A DNA stretch of 64,000 nt from Fibrobacter sp. (lineage in GTDB: Bacteria > Fibrobacterota > Fibrobacteria > Fibrobacterales > Fibrobacteraceae). Below are positions 35,301-42,355 of the stretch, piece after piece. The position numbers were made by a program, and so were the translations under genes. Below the pieces are notes generated by a model. It searched no databases and had not been told where the DNA came from. It worked only from the letters and a program-made list of their open reading frames with translations. The stretch lies in NCBI GenBank assembly GCA_024398845.1, contig JAKSIM010000005.1:1-64000 (forward strand). The letters are read 5' to 3'. Position 1 is the stretch's first letter. Each line of letters opens with the position of its first letter.

Positions 35301-35406
35301 TCCATGGACTACTGTAAAGTGGGTGAATTCTTCTACGGAAGCCGATGCCAATTACAAGTCTCCCAAGGGAAACCCGATTTACTTTATTATAAAAAGAACT
35401 GAATAA
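32338..35406 (+). CDS. M4 (thermolysin-like) metallopeptidase with YegP-like, Ig-like and MABP-like domains
   Basis: 1,022 residues. No signal peptide is visible at the start chosen (TAGGAG, ATG 32338); instead there are two short YegP/DUF1508-like units (about 12-48 and 77-112, each '...ASS/LSSEKF...' with a helix). Then a Lys-rich linker, an FTP/PepSY-type propeptide (about 200-370), and the M4 catalytic domain: zinc motif H497-E-F-T-H501, third ligand Glu521 in 'ESGALDEAFADIMGE', acid His583 in 'YGGVHSNSGIINHVAYL'. After it come two carboxypeptidase-regulatory-like Ig domains (about 670-755, 765-840) and a C-terminal part (886-1,022) with 'DLNKGSGGKYIYASC' and 'DLNEGAKGDYIYLCY' repeats, the pattern of a MABP beta-prism. 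Catalytic residues are intact. How it is exported is unclear. Confidence 0.85.
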   Translation: MSKLKITSGKKISFSWNNTNDKVVASSTKFTAKDDGLKSMETFVKGAVTASVEDRTEKNFKKMSYPKFVIAKSAKTFKFTYAISSSKTLLSSEKFNKKEDCLKEIEKLKQNVEAEYQEFLIEKTLDEMEASTVKKASLKVAKSLSVGLRKLPKFTHKKASPKFASKKAELSNVDKMNASGTASFRTSRGKHPSFVNGKFSEEKVLSSKKALAALQSLHHTMGFKNAEQEFKEVSVESVNIGRKTTFYRLQQYHEGIPVFGHQLVVSADETGNVESLSGHYADIKSVSQIKFTEKMAQEVVLKDSGEENVTLEGLHYYVDDKDKSTLCWKISTTCEAYFVNVTNGSIVKKMRTVRDYGRIVSCTGKNLYGKEVEFPTAYSPATNAYSLCDASRGITIYRSQKALDSDGAVVYSSSKKWSGEMDAISAFTNMIEIYDFYYSVLGRKGADNKGKPIHVTVGYHETDKTYSNAFYSSRSTDTRICIGNGNNYAKPIDVLGHEFTHAVNDSIWNPAYENESGALDEAFADIMGECIQDGIFDLHREDCTSGANRSFENPGLYGDPDRYSKKEPLATNPTESNDYGGVHSNSGIINHVAYLMQKKWPTDSFAGEFAALFYKSMFYLSTYSNFLDFRSAILKAAKTMMLGSSKERAIAEALDEVEVVYKDNSGSGASYVLDGYIYDSLNNPIIDAKITMYKGSSSSVYHYDYTDSTGRYTLGFVKGYNYRLVVTADGFNSYTCTVNLTSSNCSTRPRTAAIKLTPKSTSSSFYSLQGTVTNSETRKVVPGAVVKIVSGAGGMQKLCADQCDVVLTTDEDGKFFTSKLSNGTYSVYFYKSIPAEKQCFASYCQMNITGKTTYNPYVVRTSRYFLSSIHVASRDKQADAKKALPSTEILIDRDLNKGSGGKYIYASCGFAQTSTPITNIVLVKSSSKLTWTTKTFSSNGVSATYTRINVDLNEGAKGDYIYLCYTTSSLFSPITGLSVIYDSETLKDPWTTVKWVNSSTEADANYKSPKGNPIYFIIKRTE

Positions 35407-35425
35407 ATGAATTGAGTTGAAAAAT

Positions 35426-35460
35426 AAAGAGGCGTCATTATGAATGGCGCCTCTTTTTGT
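35426..35460. terminator. Bidirectional intrinsic terminator
   Basis: AAAGAGGCG (35426-35434) pairs with CGCCTCTTT (35448-35456), inner CAT/ATG pairs extend it; T-run after and A-run before. It lies between the peptidase and the convergent thioredoxin-like gene. Confidence 0.8.
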
Positions 35461-35481
35461 ATGCTAGCGGAAAATTTTATG

Positions 35482-36297
35482 TTACTTGCAGCTGAATCCC
35501 TGTAGTTCGAGGCCTGCCTTCATTTCGCCGTAGGTGGAGGTCTTTTTCATGTCGAGCGCCTTTATAAAGCGGCTTTCCATGTTGTTGTGGACTCTGAGTC
35601 CGGTCATGGTGCGGGTGACTTCGCCCTTGCCGCTCGAGCTGAATCTCTGGAATAGTGCTTCGCGGTCAAGTTCAGGTGGTACGAATACGTCGGTCGTGAG
35701 GTCGAAATCGGTGATTTCGTTGTTCGTGAATACAAACGAGATGTTTACGAAATTCTTGAGGCCCGAGAACTGCCCGTTCACGGTGCAGGTGAGTTTACGC
35801 GGGGTGGGGTCTGCCTTGGGGGCGGGTGCCTTCGCGGTGGGCTTCACGGCGTCACCGAAGGCGGCGAGCAAGATTTCTTCTTTTGTGGCGCCCACAATCT
35901 GGTCGACGATTTTGCCGTCCTTCATAATGAAGAACGTTGGGAATGCCTGGATGGGGAACGTGGCCTTGACCTTGTCCATGCCCGGGTCATCGTAACCGAT
36001 GGAAGCGACCTTGATTTCCCTGTGGTTCTTGGCGATGCTGATGATGGTCGGAATCATGGTGAGGCACGGCGGGCAACTTGTGCTCGAGACTTCCAGCAAG
36101 ATCGGTTTTTTGTAGTTGAGAATTTCTTTGTCCAAGTTGGCATCGTTGATTTTTACAATGCGGATGTCTTCTTGCGCGGCTTGGGATGCATTTTTTGCGG
36201 ATTTGGCGTTTGTTGCTGCATTTGTGGCGGCATTGGCGCTTGCGGCGCAAAGCGCGAGGGCGCAGGCGGCGATTGTGGGCAATTTGAAATTTTTCAT
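35482..36297 (-). CDS. Secreted thioredoxin-fold protein with an extra C-terminal domain
   Basis: 271 residues. Signal peptide (MKNFKLPTIAACALALCAASANA) and an Ala/Asn-rich spacer lead to a thioredoxin domain (about 45-150): active site C75-P-P-C78 in 'EVSSTSCPPCLTMIP', 'IASIGYDDPGMDKVKATFPIQAFPTFFIMKDGK' with the cis-proline, and 'GATKEEIL'. After an Ala/Pro/Lys linker, the last 105 residues are an unknown small domain ending with Cys. C-P-P-C is typical for periplasmic reductases or thiol-disulfide proteins, so it may keep exported proteins reduced or oxidise them. Lies downstream of and on the same strand as the HIRAN gene, 85 nt apart. Confidence 0.85.
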   Translation of the reverse strand: MKNFKLPTIAACALALCAASANAATNAATNAKSAKNASQAAQEDIRIVKINDANLDKEILNYKKPILLEVSSTSCPPCLTMIPTIISIAKNHREIKVASIGYDDPGMDKVKATFPIQAFPTFFIMKDGKIVDQIVGATKEEILLAAFGDAVKPTAKAPAPKADPTPRKLTCTVNGQFSGLKNFVNISFVFTNNEITDFDLTTDVFVPPELDREALFQRFSSSGKGEVTRTMTGLRVHNNMESRFIKALDMKKTSTYGEMKAGLELQGFSCK

Positions 36298-36382
36298 TGT
36301 TTAATCCTTTTTTTATTTCAAGATAATAAAAAGGTTGCCGAACGTGACGCCATCTTGCGCTTAAACCCCCGCGAGTGCGAAA

Positions 36383-37351
36383 CTACAAGCAGATCTTGAC
36401 GACCACTCCGTACTTGGAATCCTGTGTATTGCCCACGCGCCAGAGTTTTGCCTTGTAGGCGAACTGCTCCGGACGGGCGTTGCGCAGGATTTCGGCTCCG
36501 GTGGCGCGGATGTAACCGGCCTTGGTTTTCCCGCTGCTCCCGGTGATTTTGGCCTCAATATCCTCGATGCTCACGCTGATGGCGTTTTTGTCGTGCGGGT
36601 TGTAGGGCTCGGCCTGCACGCTTATTGCGAGGGCGTCAAAGAATTTTTGGCGTGCTTCGCGGAGGGCCGCAAAACCTTCGGTAAAGTCGCGAGCCACGTG
36701 GTGGTTAATCACGTTCTCGAGGCGGGTGAAACCGTGCGTCCAAAAATGGCACTGCGAGCCAACAATCCCGATGGTGAGTTCCATGCCGGAATTCTCCTTG
36801 AAGTACCGCGTGAAGCATTGCTCAAGGGTTTCCTTGTGCGGCTCAATTTGAAGACGGTCTTTTGCAATTTCGTACAAAATATTGTACACCTCGTCCTGGT
36901 TGCTGAACCTGCCGTACATCCAGGCGAACAGCGCTTCTGCGGCAATTGGCTTGATGATGTACGAAACGAGCGGGAGGTTTGCGGTGAATACGCTTGTGCG
37001 GCGGCTCAAAAGTTCGGCGACCAAAAGGCTGTCGCGAACCTTGACCGCGAGGAGCAGCGCCCCGATGTGCATAAGGAACGAGTACTGCGAATGATCGAGT
37101 TTCTCGATTCCGCTTTTAAAGCAAATCTTGAAATCGGCTTGCAGACACTTGGGCAGGTACGTATACCACGACGGCGAAAAGTAGGTGCTCGCGTCAATCT
37201 GTTGGTAGCCCGAAGCGTCAAACGTCTCGACTTCTCCGAGGTAGTCCAAAACTCCTGTTTTGCTCATGGTGAACTTGAAAACAGAAGTGGAGTTTTGGGT
37301 GACGGCTTCAATAAAGAATTCGTCGATTGTGATGTTGGTATTAGTATTCAT
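36383..37351 (-). CDS. HIRAN-domain protein of unknown function
   Basis: 322 residues. ATG 37351 is taken over ATG 37363 because GGAG lies 8 nt before it. The N-terminal 230 residues are soluble, helical and unrecognised. The C-terminal part has the HIRAN pattern: 'VQAEPYNPHDKNAISVSI' (E-P-x-N-P-x-D-x-N-A-I-x-V), then 'KAGYIRATGAEILRNARPEQ' (G-Y-I-x-x-x-x-A-x-x-L), and a final strand. HIRAN domains in eukaryotic HLTF bind 3' DNA ends; bacterial versions occur alone or next to helicases and nucleases. Here no helicase is fused, so the N-terminal domain could be the effector or partner-binding part. Divergent from glucokinase; the 255-nt space between is AT-rich promoter sequence. Confidence 0.7.
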   Translation of the reverse strand: MNTNTNITIDEFFIEAVTQNSTSVFKFTMSKTGVLDYLGEVETFDASGYQQIDASTYFSPSWYTYLPKCLQADFKICFKSGIEKLDHSQYSFLMHIGALLLAVKVRDSLLVAELLSRRTSVFTANLPLVSYIIKPIAAEALFAWMYGRFSNQDEVYNILYEIAKDRLQIEPHKETLEQCFTRYFKENSGMELTIGIVGSQCHFWTHGFTRLENVINHHVARDFTEGFAALREARQKFFDALAISVQAEPYNPHDKNAISVSIEDIEAKITGSSGKTKAGYIRATGAEILRNARPEQFAYKAKLWRVGNTQDSKYGVVVKICL

Positions 37352-37606
37352 AATTGACTCCATTGTTGTTTTCGTGATACTCTAAATATATCTTTGATTT
37401 TATGTCAAAAAATGACAATGACGGAACGGACGCAAAATTGGTGACTTTTTATTTCGCTGGGGCTGTGCCTTAAATTTTTTATTTAATGGTCTTTGAATCG
37501 GGATTTTTTTGGGGTTTTAGGTAATTTTGTGGGTTGTTTTACTGTTTTTTGAATGGTGGCTTTTATATATTTTAATGCTGACAAAAATTTAATGGAGTAC
37601 ATATAT

Positions 37607-38674
37607 ATGGAAATCAAATGGCTTAACCCTGATGCAAAGTTTGACCGCCTTGTTTTGGCGGGTGATATTGGCGGAACGAATACGAACCTTGGCCTGGTGG
37701 GCTACAAGGATGGCAAGTTCACGCTGATTCTCGAAACGGTCTGCCCCTCCAAGGATATTGATGGCTTGGACGCTCCGATTCGCGAAACCTTGAAGGTCGC
37801 CGCCGAAACTCGTGCAGACCTCAAGCCGAGTCACGTTTGCATCAGTGCCGCCGGCCCTGTCGCTAACAACAAGTGCGTGATGACGAACCTCCCGTGGTCC
37901 GTGGATGGTGATGCCATCACGAACGCGACCGGCATCCCGACGCTCGTTATCAACGACTTCATGGCCATCAGTTACGGCATCCCGACTTTGGATGTCGATG
38001 ACCCGAAGCAGATTTTCAAGCTCACGCATACCGACGGTAGCCAGCCTGCTCCGCAGAAGGCCACGAAGGCCGTGATTGGCCCGGGTACTGGCATGGGTGT
38101 TGGCTTCCTCGCCTTTGACGGCGAAAAGTACATCCCGGCTTCCTCCGAAGGTGGCCACTCCACGTTCGCCCCGTTCGACAAGGACTCCCAGGAATTCCAC
38201 GATTACATGGCAAAGAAACTCGGTTGCGTTCCGGGCGTAGAACCGCTCGTTTCTGGCATGGGCCTTCGCAACATGTACGAATGGTGGAAGGAAACCCGTG
38301 GCGTCCCGAACAACGAATACTTCCAGAAAATCGAAGAGACCGAACCGAATGACCGCCCCAAGTACATCAGCCGCGCAAGCGACAACGATCCTGTCGCCGC
38401 CGAGATGATGCGCCTCTTTGTGAAGATGCTTGCCCGCTTTGCAAGCGACGCTTCTACCTTGTTCCTCCCGCTGGGCGGTTTCTACCTGGCCGGCGGTACC
38501 GTGCAGAAGGACCTTCGCTGGCTCGAACGCGACAACCTGTTCATGCAGTATTTCGAAAAGAACTACAATCCGAACATCCGCCCGCTTTTGAACAAGATTC
38601 CGGTGTACATCATCAAGGATTACAGCATCAGCCTTTATGGCGCTGCTAACGCAAGCCTCAACTTGCAGAAGTAA
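37607..38674 (+). CDS. glk: Glucokinase
   Basis: 355 residues. ATG 37607 follows GGAG by 9 nt; an in-frame ATG five codons earlier is less likely. Bacterial glucokinase of the Glk (not ROK) family: phosphate motif 'LAGDIGGTNTNLGLV', 'VCISAAGPVANNKCVMTNLPW', 'VINDFMAISYGIP' with the catalytic Asp, 'VIGPGTGMGVGFL' (adenosine/phosphate), 'EGGHSTFAP', 'LVSGMGLRNMYEW'. It phosphorylates glucose, central for an organism living on cellulose. Highly biased codons indicate strong expression. TATATATTTT at 37564-37573 is a possible promoter box. The helicase gene follows after 34 nt. Confidence 0.93.
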   Translation: MEIKWLNPDAKFDRLVLAGDIGGTNTNLGLVGYKDGKFTLILETVCPSKDIDGLDAPIRETLKVAAETRADLKPSHVCISAAGPVANNKCVMTNLPWSVDGDAITNATGIPTLVINDFMAISYGIPTLDVDDPKQIFKLTHTDGSQPAPQKATKAVIGPGTGMGVGFLAFDGEKYIPASSEGGHSTFAPFDKDSQEFHDYMAKKLGCVPGVEPLVSGMGLRNMYEWWKETRGVPNNEYFQKIEETEPNDRPKYISRASDNDPVAAEMMRLFVKMLARFASDASTLFLPLGGFYLAGGTVQKDLRWLERDNLFMQYFEKNYNPNIRPLLNKIPVYIIKDYSISLYGAANASLNLQK

Positions 38675-38708
38675 GGACGGGGTCGTTTAAATTTCTAAAT
38701 TTGGCGCC

Positions 38709-40202
38709 ATGAAATTTGAAGAACTTTCTTTGGCGTCTCCACTGCAGCGCGCTGTGCGTGCGGTGGGTTACGAAACTCCGACTCCGATTCAGGAGCAGTC
38801 CATCCCGAGCCTTCTCGAAGGCAAGGACCTGCTGGGCATCGCCCAGACGGGGACTGGCAAGACGGCGGCCTTTGCGCTCCCGATTTTGCAGAAACTGCTG
38901 GAGTCGGGGAACTTCCGTTCTCCAAAAACTTGCCGCGCGCTGGTGCTTTTGCCGACGCGCGAGCTTGCTATTCAAGTAGAAGAATGTTTTAAACAGTACG
39001 CGCAGTTTACGGCGATTTCTACTGCCTGCATTTTTGGCGGTGTGAACGATGGTCCGCAAAAACGCAACTTGATTCGTGGCGTGGACGTGCTGGTCGCGAC
39101 TCCGGGGCGCCTGCTCGATTTGATTGGGCAAAAGGCGGTCTCGCTCAAGAAGCTTGAATTCTTTGTGCTGGACGAAGCCGACCGCATGCTCGACATGGGC
39201 TTTATCCATGACATTCGCAAGGTGGTGGCGATGCTCCCGCCGGTGCGCCAGAACTTGTTCTTCAGTGCGACCATGCCCGACGACATCACGAAACTGGCGG
39301 CGACGATTTTGCGCCCGAATCCGGTGCGTGTAGAAGTCGCCCCGCAGAGCACGCCCATTGAACGCATTCACCAGGAACTTTACCGTATTGACAAGCGTCG
39401 TAAGGGTGCTCTCCTCAAGGAACTTTTGGCGGCGCACCCTGAAATGCAAAAGGTGCTTGTTTTTTGCCGCACCAAGCATGGGGCCGACAAGATTGTGCGC
39501 GTGCTAGAAAAGGCGGGCGTCAAGTGTGCGGCGATTCACGGCAATAAAAGCCAAACGCGCAGACAAGAGGCTCTCAAGAACTTCAAGGACGAACAAATTC
39601 GCGTGCTGGTGGCGACGGACATCGCCGCCCGCGGTATCGACGTGGACGACGTGAGCCATGTGTTTAATTACGACCTGCCTAACGAACCCGAGACGTTCGT
39701 GCACCGCATTGGACGTACAGCCCGTGCAGGGAAGGACGGTGTGGCGATTGCGTTCTGCGCGCCCGACGAGGAGCAGGACCTGCGGGCGATTGAAAAACTC
39801 ACCCGCGTGAAGATTCCCGAAGGCGACAAGAGTATTTTCGAGAAGTTACCGCCCCCGCAAAAAGAAACTCCCGAAAGTGAATTGCGCAATGCCCGCGGTC
39901 GCCACCAGCGTCACCCTCAGGCACAGGCCGACTCTCGCGACCGTCGTCACCCTGGAAGGAGCGCAGCGACTGACGGGGCCCAGGCGGACTCTCGTCACGC
40001 GCAAGACCCGCGTCAGGGCAATGCGAGTGGATCCCGTTCGCCACTTCGTGGCTCCAGGATGACGCAAGAGAACGGGGCCCAGGGCGCCGTCGTGCCGAGT
40101 CGACCCCATGATGCAGCCGGGCATTCGCACAAGCATCGTCGTAATCGTCCGGGTTCCCGCGCCCGCAAGCGCATGCGCGAAGGCGGTTCGTTCGGCGGTT
40201 AA
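38709..40202 (+). CDS. DEAD-box RNA helicase (RhlE-like) with a repeat-derived tail
   Basis: 497 residues. Core about 1-380: Q motif 'TPTPIQEQSIP', Walker A 'AQTGTGKTAAF', 'PTRELAIQ', 'ATPGRLLD', DEAD box 'VLDEADRML', 'FSAT', 'VLVATDIAARGIDVDDVSHV', 'HRIGRTARAGKDG'. It unwinds RNA, probably in ribosome assembly or decay. The tail (about 393-497) is Arg/Gln/Ser/Asp-rich. Its DNA contains units of the dispersed repeat (39946-39980 and, reversed, 40029-40063) and a duplicated 'GACTCTCG' segment. The basic tail would still suit RNA binding. A terminator follows at 40257-40282. Confidence 0.92.
   Translation: MKFEELSLASPLQRAVRAVGYETPTPIQEQSIPSLLEGKDLLGIAQTGTGKTAAFALPILQKLLESGNFRSPKTCRALVLLPTRELAIQVEECFKQYAQFTAISTACIFGGVNDGPQKRNLIRGVDVLVATPGRLLDLIGQKAVSLKKLEFFVLDEADRMLDMGFIHDIRKVVAMLPPVRQNLFFSATMPDDITKLAATILRPNPVRVEVAPQSTPIERIHQELYRIDKRRKGALLKELLAAHPEMQKVLVFCRTKHGADKIVRVLEKAGVKCAAIHGNKSQTRRQEALKNFKDEQIRVLVATDIAARGIDVDDVSHVFNYDLPNEPETFVHRIGRTARAGKDGVAIAFCAPDEEQDLRAIEKLTRVKIPEGDKSIFEKLPPPQKETPESELRNARGRHQRHPQAQADSRDRRHPGRSAATDGAQADSRHAQDPRQGNASGSRSPLRGSRMTQENGAQGAVVPSRPHDAAGHSHKHRRNRPGSRARKRMREGGSFGG
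39946..39980 (+). repeat. Diverged dispersed repeat unit in the helicase tail
   Basis: Begins GTCACCCTGGAAGG and ends CGGGGCC, with GCGCAGCGAC inside; the same ends and length as the unit at 4603-4636. Translated in frame. Confidence 0.55.
40029..40063 (-). repeat. Dispersed repeat unit in the helicase tail, reverse orientation
   Basis: On the minus strand it begins GTCATCCTGGAGCC and ends CGGGATCC, with CACGAAGTGG inside. It matches the unit at 4603-4636 in both ends and in length. Translated in frame on the plus strand as part of the basic tail. Confidence 0.75.
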
Positions 40203-40256
40203 TTCATGTGGCCCGGCTTTAGGCCCGACCATAAAGGACTGTAAAGGACAAACGAA

Positions 40257-40282
40257 AAATGCGACCCTTGCGGGTCGCATTT
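40257..40282. terminator. Bidirectional intrinsic terminator
   Basis: Perfect 11-bp stem AAATGCGACCC / GGGTCGCATTT, loop TTGC, between the helicase and the convergent lipoprotein gene. Confidence 0.85.
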
Positions 40283-40303
40283 ATTGCATATAGGTGAAAT
40301 CCT

Positions 40304-41134
40304 TTAGTCTTCGGCTTCCGGATCGTAAAGATCCCAGGACCATTCAACCTTGAACTTCAGGTCCTTGGTTCCGCCGAGAGTTTGTTCAAAGACTTCCTTG
40401 TTCTCAATGAGGCCGATGTCTTCGATTGTAAAGCATTCGTCGTCGCTAAGTACCGTATCGTCGAATTCGTTTTCGTCAAGGACGATTGGGCAAATCTCGA
40501 TTTTGTCGATACCGCGCGGGATAAGTACGGTGGCCGCCTTGACGCCTTCCCATTCCTTGACATCCGTTGTGTCGAGTACGAGAGCCGTCATCGGAGTGTT
40601 CACCAATTCGTCGTCACTGTAGGTGTTGACAATGAACTTCACTTCGGGGTCGCCGATTTCCTCGGTTTCGCTAATGGAGTCAACGGTCTGCTTGTAGCTG
40701 GTGACCGTCAAGTTCAAAGTCTTGTTGACGGTTAGGTACTTGACAGGTTCGCTGGAACTGCTTTCTGGTTCGCTAGAACTGCTTTCCGGCTCGCTGGAAC
40801 TTTCTGGTTCACTGGAACTGCTTGCCGGGCCAACGTATTCGCCCTTGTCGTTGTAGTTCTTGGTGTCAGACATTTCGGGACAATCGTACGAGCCGTATGT
40901 CTTGTAAATGTTGATGCAGCGGTTTGCGCCGTAAGCTTGCTTACAGACGTAGAACGCTAAGTTCGACTGTTCGTTATCGAACTTTTTGAGAGCTGCTCCC
41001 TTGGAATCAAAAGCCTCGTTTTGCAATTCAGCTTCTGCTTCAATGGCGTTATCGCCGCATGCAGCAAACATAAGCGGCAAGGCGGCAAAGAAAATACCAA
41101 AGGCGATTTTGCGGCGTAAAAATTCGTATCTCAT
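40304..41134 (-). CDS. Lipoprotein with Ser/Glu/Pro linker
   Basis: 276 residues. Lipobox 'LMFAACGDN' with Cys26. A 75-residue N-terminal part holds four cysteines including the lipid Cys, followed by a linker of repeated S-S-S-S-E-P-E units (about 103-130; DNA tandem repeat at 40746-40827) typical of Fibrobacter surface proteins, and a 140-residue beta-rich C-terminal domain ('KYLTVNKTLNLTVTSYKQ' to 'KVEWSWDLYDPEAED') without a recognised family. It starts 4 nt after the stop of the outer-membrane protein gene, so the two are coupled; a surface lipoprotein working with a barrel protein is the simplest reading. Confidence 0.8.
   Translation of the reverse strand: MRYEFLRRKIAFGIFFAALPLMFAACGDNAIEAEAELQNEAFDSKGAALKKFDNEQSNLAFYVCKQAYGANRCINIYKTYGSYDCPEMSDTKNYNDKGEYVGPASSSSEPESSSEPESSSSEPESSSSEPVKYLTVNKTLNLTVTSYKQTVDSISETEEIGDPEVKFIVNTYSDDELVNTPMTALVLDTTDVKEWEGVKAATVLIPRGIDKIEICPIVLDENEFDDTVLSDDECFTIEDIGLIENKEVFEQTLGGTKDLKFKVEWSWDLYDPEAED
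40746..40827. repeat. Tandem repeat encoding the Ser/Glu/Pro linker
   Basis: About four imperfect units of roughly 21-24 nt, each with GGTTCGCTGGAACTGCTTTC or a one- to two-base variant, reading S-S-S-S-E-P-E on the minus strand. Copy number may vary between strains. Confidence 0.75.
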
Positions 41135-41138
41135 TTTC

Positions 41139-42221
41139 TTACCTCAAGCTTAAATCAACCATGATGCGCCAAGTAGGAGCGTTTGCACGGAAAATGTTGT
41201 AGTAACGGTGGTTGCTCATGGTCGTGGAACCGCTTGCAACGAGCGCCTGTGCGGTAATGGAAGCGTACTTGCCGTCTATACCGACGCCGACCCAACCGTT
41301 GGTTTCCCAGTCGTCCATAAAGAACGTCTTGTCGATTTCGTGCTGTTCCTTGACGGGGTACGGATTTTTGCCTTCCTTGTCAAGGATGTCAAGTGTTTTC
41401 GAGAGTTCCGGGGACGGACTGTTAAAGAAGAGTTTGTTCTCGGAGTACACGTACTCAAACAACGGCTTGGTTATGCCGAAGGTGAGGTTGAAGTGCAGGA
41501 ACGTCGTCGGTTCGATGAACTTACCAATCTTGAAGGTCAGCGGAACATCAAAGGCGAAGTTGTCGTACGTGAGTTCAACTGAGCGGGACAAATCGTAAGT
41601 TAAGCCGGACTGGAGCTTGCCTTGGTCCTCATCCATGACTTCGTCAAAACGGGCGTAGCGGTAAATGAGACCGGCACGAGCCTGGATTCCAATGACGTCG
41701 ACAAAGTAACGGCGGTAAGAATAGTAGATACCAGCGCCGCCGCCCCAATTGCATTCGGCATCAATTGCCTTACCGTAGCGCTTGTCGAAGTAGCGTGCAC
41801 CCTGGATGGTTATGCCATGACGGAAGTTGACGGCAAGAATGCTGTCGTGAGTAGCCTTTTGCCGGGCCTTGTAGTCGGCGACGTAAATCTTTCCGCGACG
41901 CTTGGGCGGGAGTGCTGCGGAATCGGTTTGAGCGGAGTCCACCTTGGCGACTTCTTGAACGACCTTGGGTTCGACCTTGGCGGTATCCGGTGCCGGATTC
42001 TTTTTAGCGAGCATTGAGGAATCTTCCGGAATTACGGCCGGCAGAGCGGTCGAATCCACCGGGGTTGCTTGTGCCGTCGTGTCGGCAGTAGAGTCTGCCG
42101 GCTGAGCGACCTGATTCGGTTCAGGAATGAATATGCTGGGTGCAGGTTCGGTTGCTTCCTGGGCAAACGAAAATGTCGCGGCAAGCACGATAGACGCTAG
42201 AAACATATACTTAATATTCAT
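41139..42221 (-). CDS. Outer-membrane beta-barrel protein
   Basis: 360 residues. Signal peptide MNIKYMFLASIVLAATFSFA, then a Pro/Asp/Ala/Thr-rich periplasmic stretch (about 20-105, with repeated 'PADSTADTT' and 'VDSTAL' pieces) and a barrel domain (about 125-360) of alternating aromatic/hydrophobic strands such as 'GAGIYYSYRRYFVDVIGIQARAGLIYRY', ending in a strand 'TWRIMVDLSLR'. Resembles the PorT/OmpW-like barrels broadly; no closer family can be named. The downstream lipoprotein is coupled by 4 nt. The 134-nt upstream region is AT-rich. Confidence 0.75.
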   Translation of the reverse strand: MNIKYMFLASIVLAATFSFAQEATEPAPSIFIPEPNQVAQPADSTADTTAQATPVDSTALPAVIPEDSSMLAKKNPAPDTAKVEPKVVQEVAKVDSAQTDSAALPPKRRGKIYVADYKARQKATHDSILAVNFRHGITIQGARYFDKRYGKAIDAECNWGGGAGIYYSYRRYFVDVIGIQARAGLIYRYARFDEVMDEDQGKLQSGLTYDLSRSVELTYDNFAFDVPLTFKIGKFIEPTTFLHFNLTFGITKPLFEYVYSENKLFFNSPSPELSKTLDILDKEGKNPYPVKEQHEIDKTFFMDDWETNGWVGVGIDGKYASITAQALVASGSTTMSNHRYYNIFRANAPTWRIMVDLSLR

Positions 42222-42355
42222 ATCGGTTTCGGTCTCTCTATAAAGGGTTAATCGATGTTAAAATAATTTAACCGACTGTATTTGGCTAAAATAATTTTAA
42301 AAAAAGTTTAAAAATTTCTTTCAATCCCTTGATTTTGGCGTTTTTGACTCAAAAT

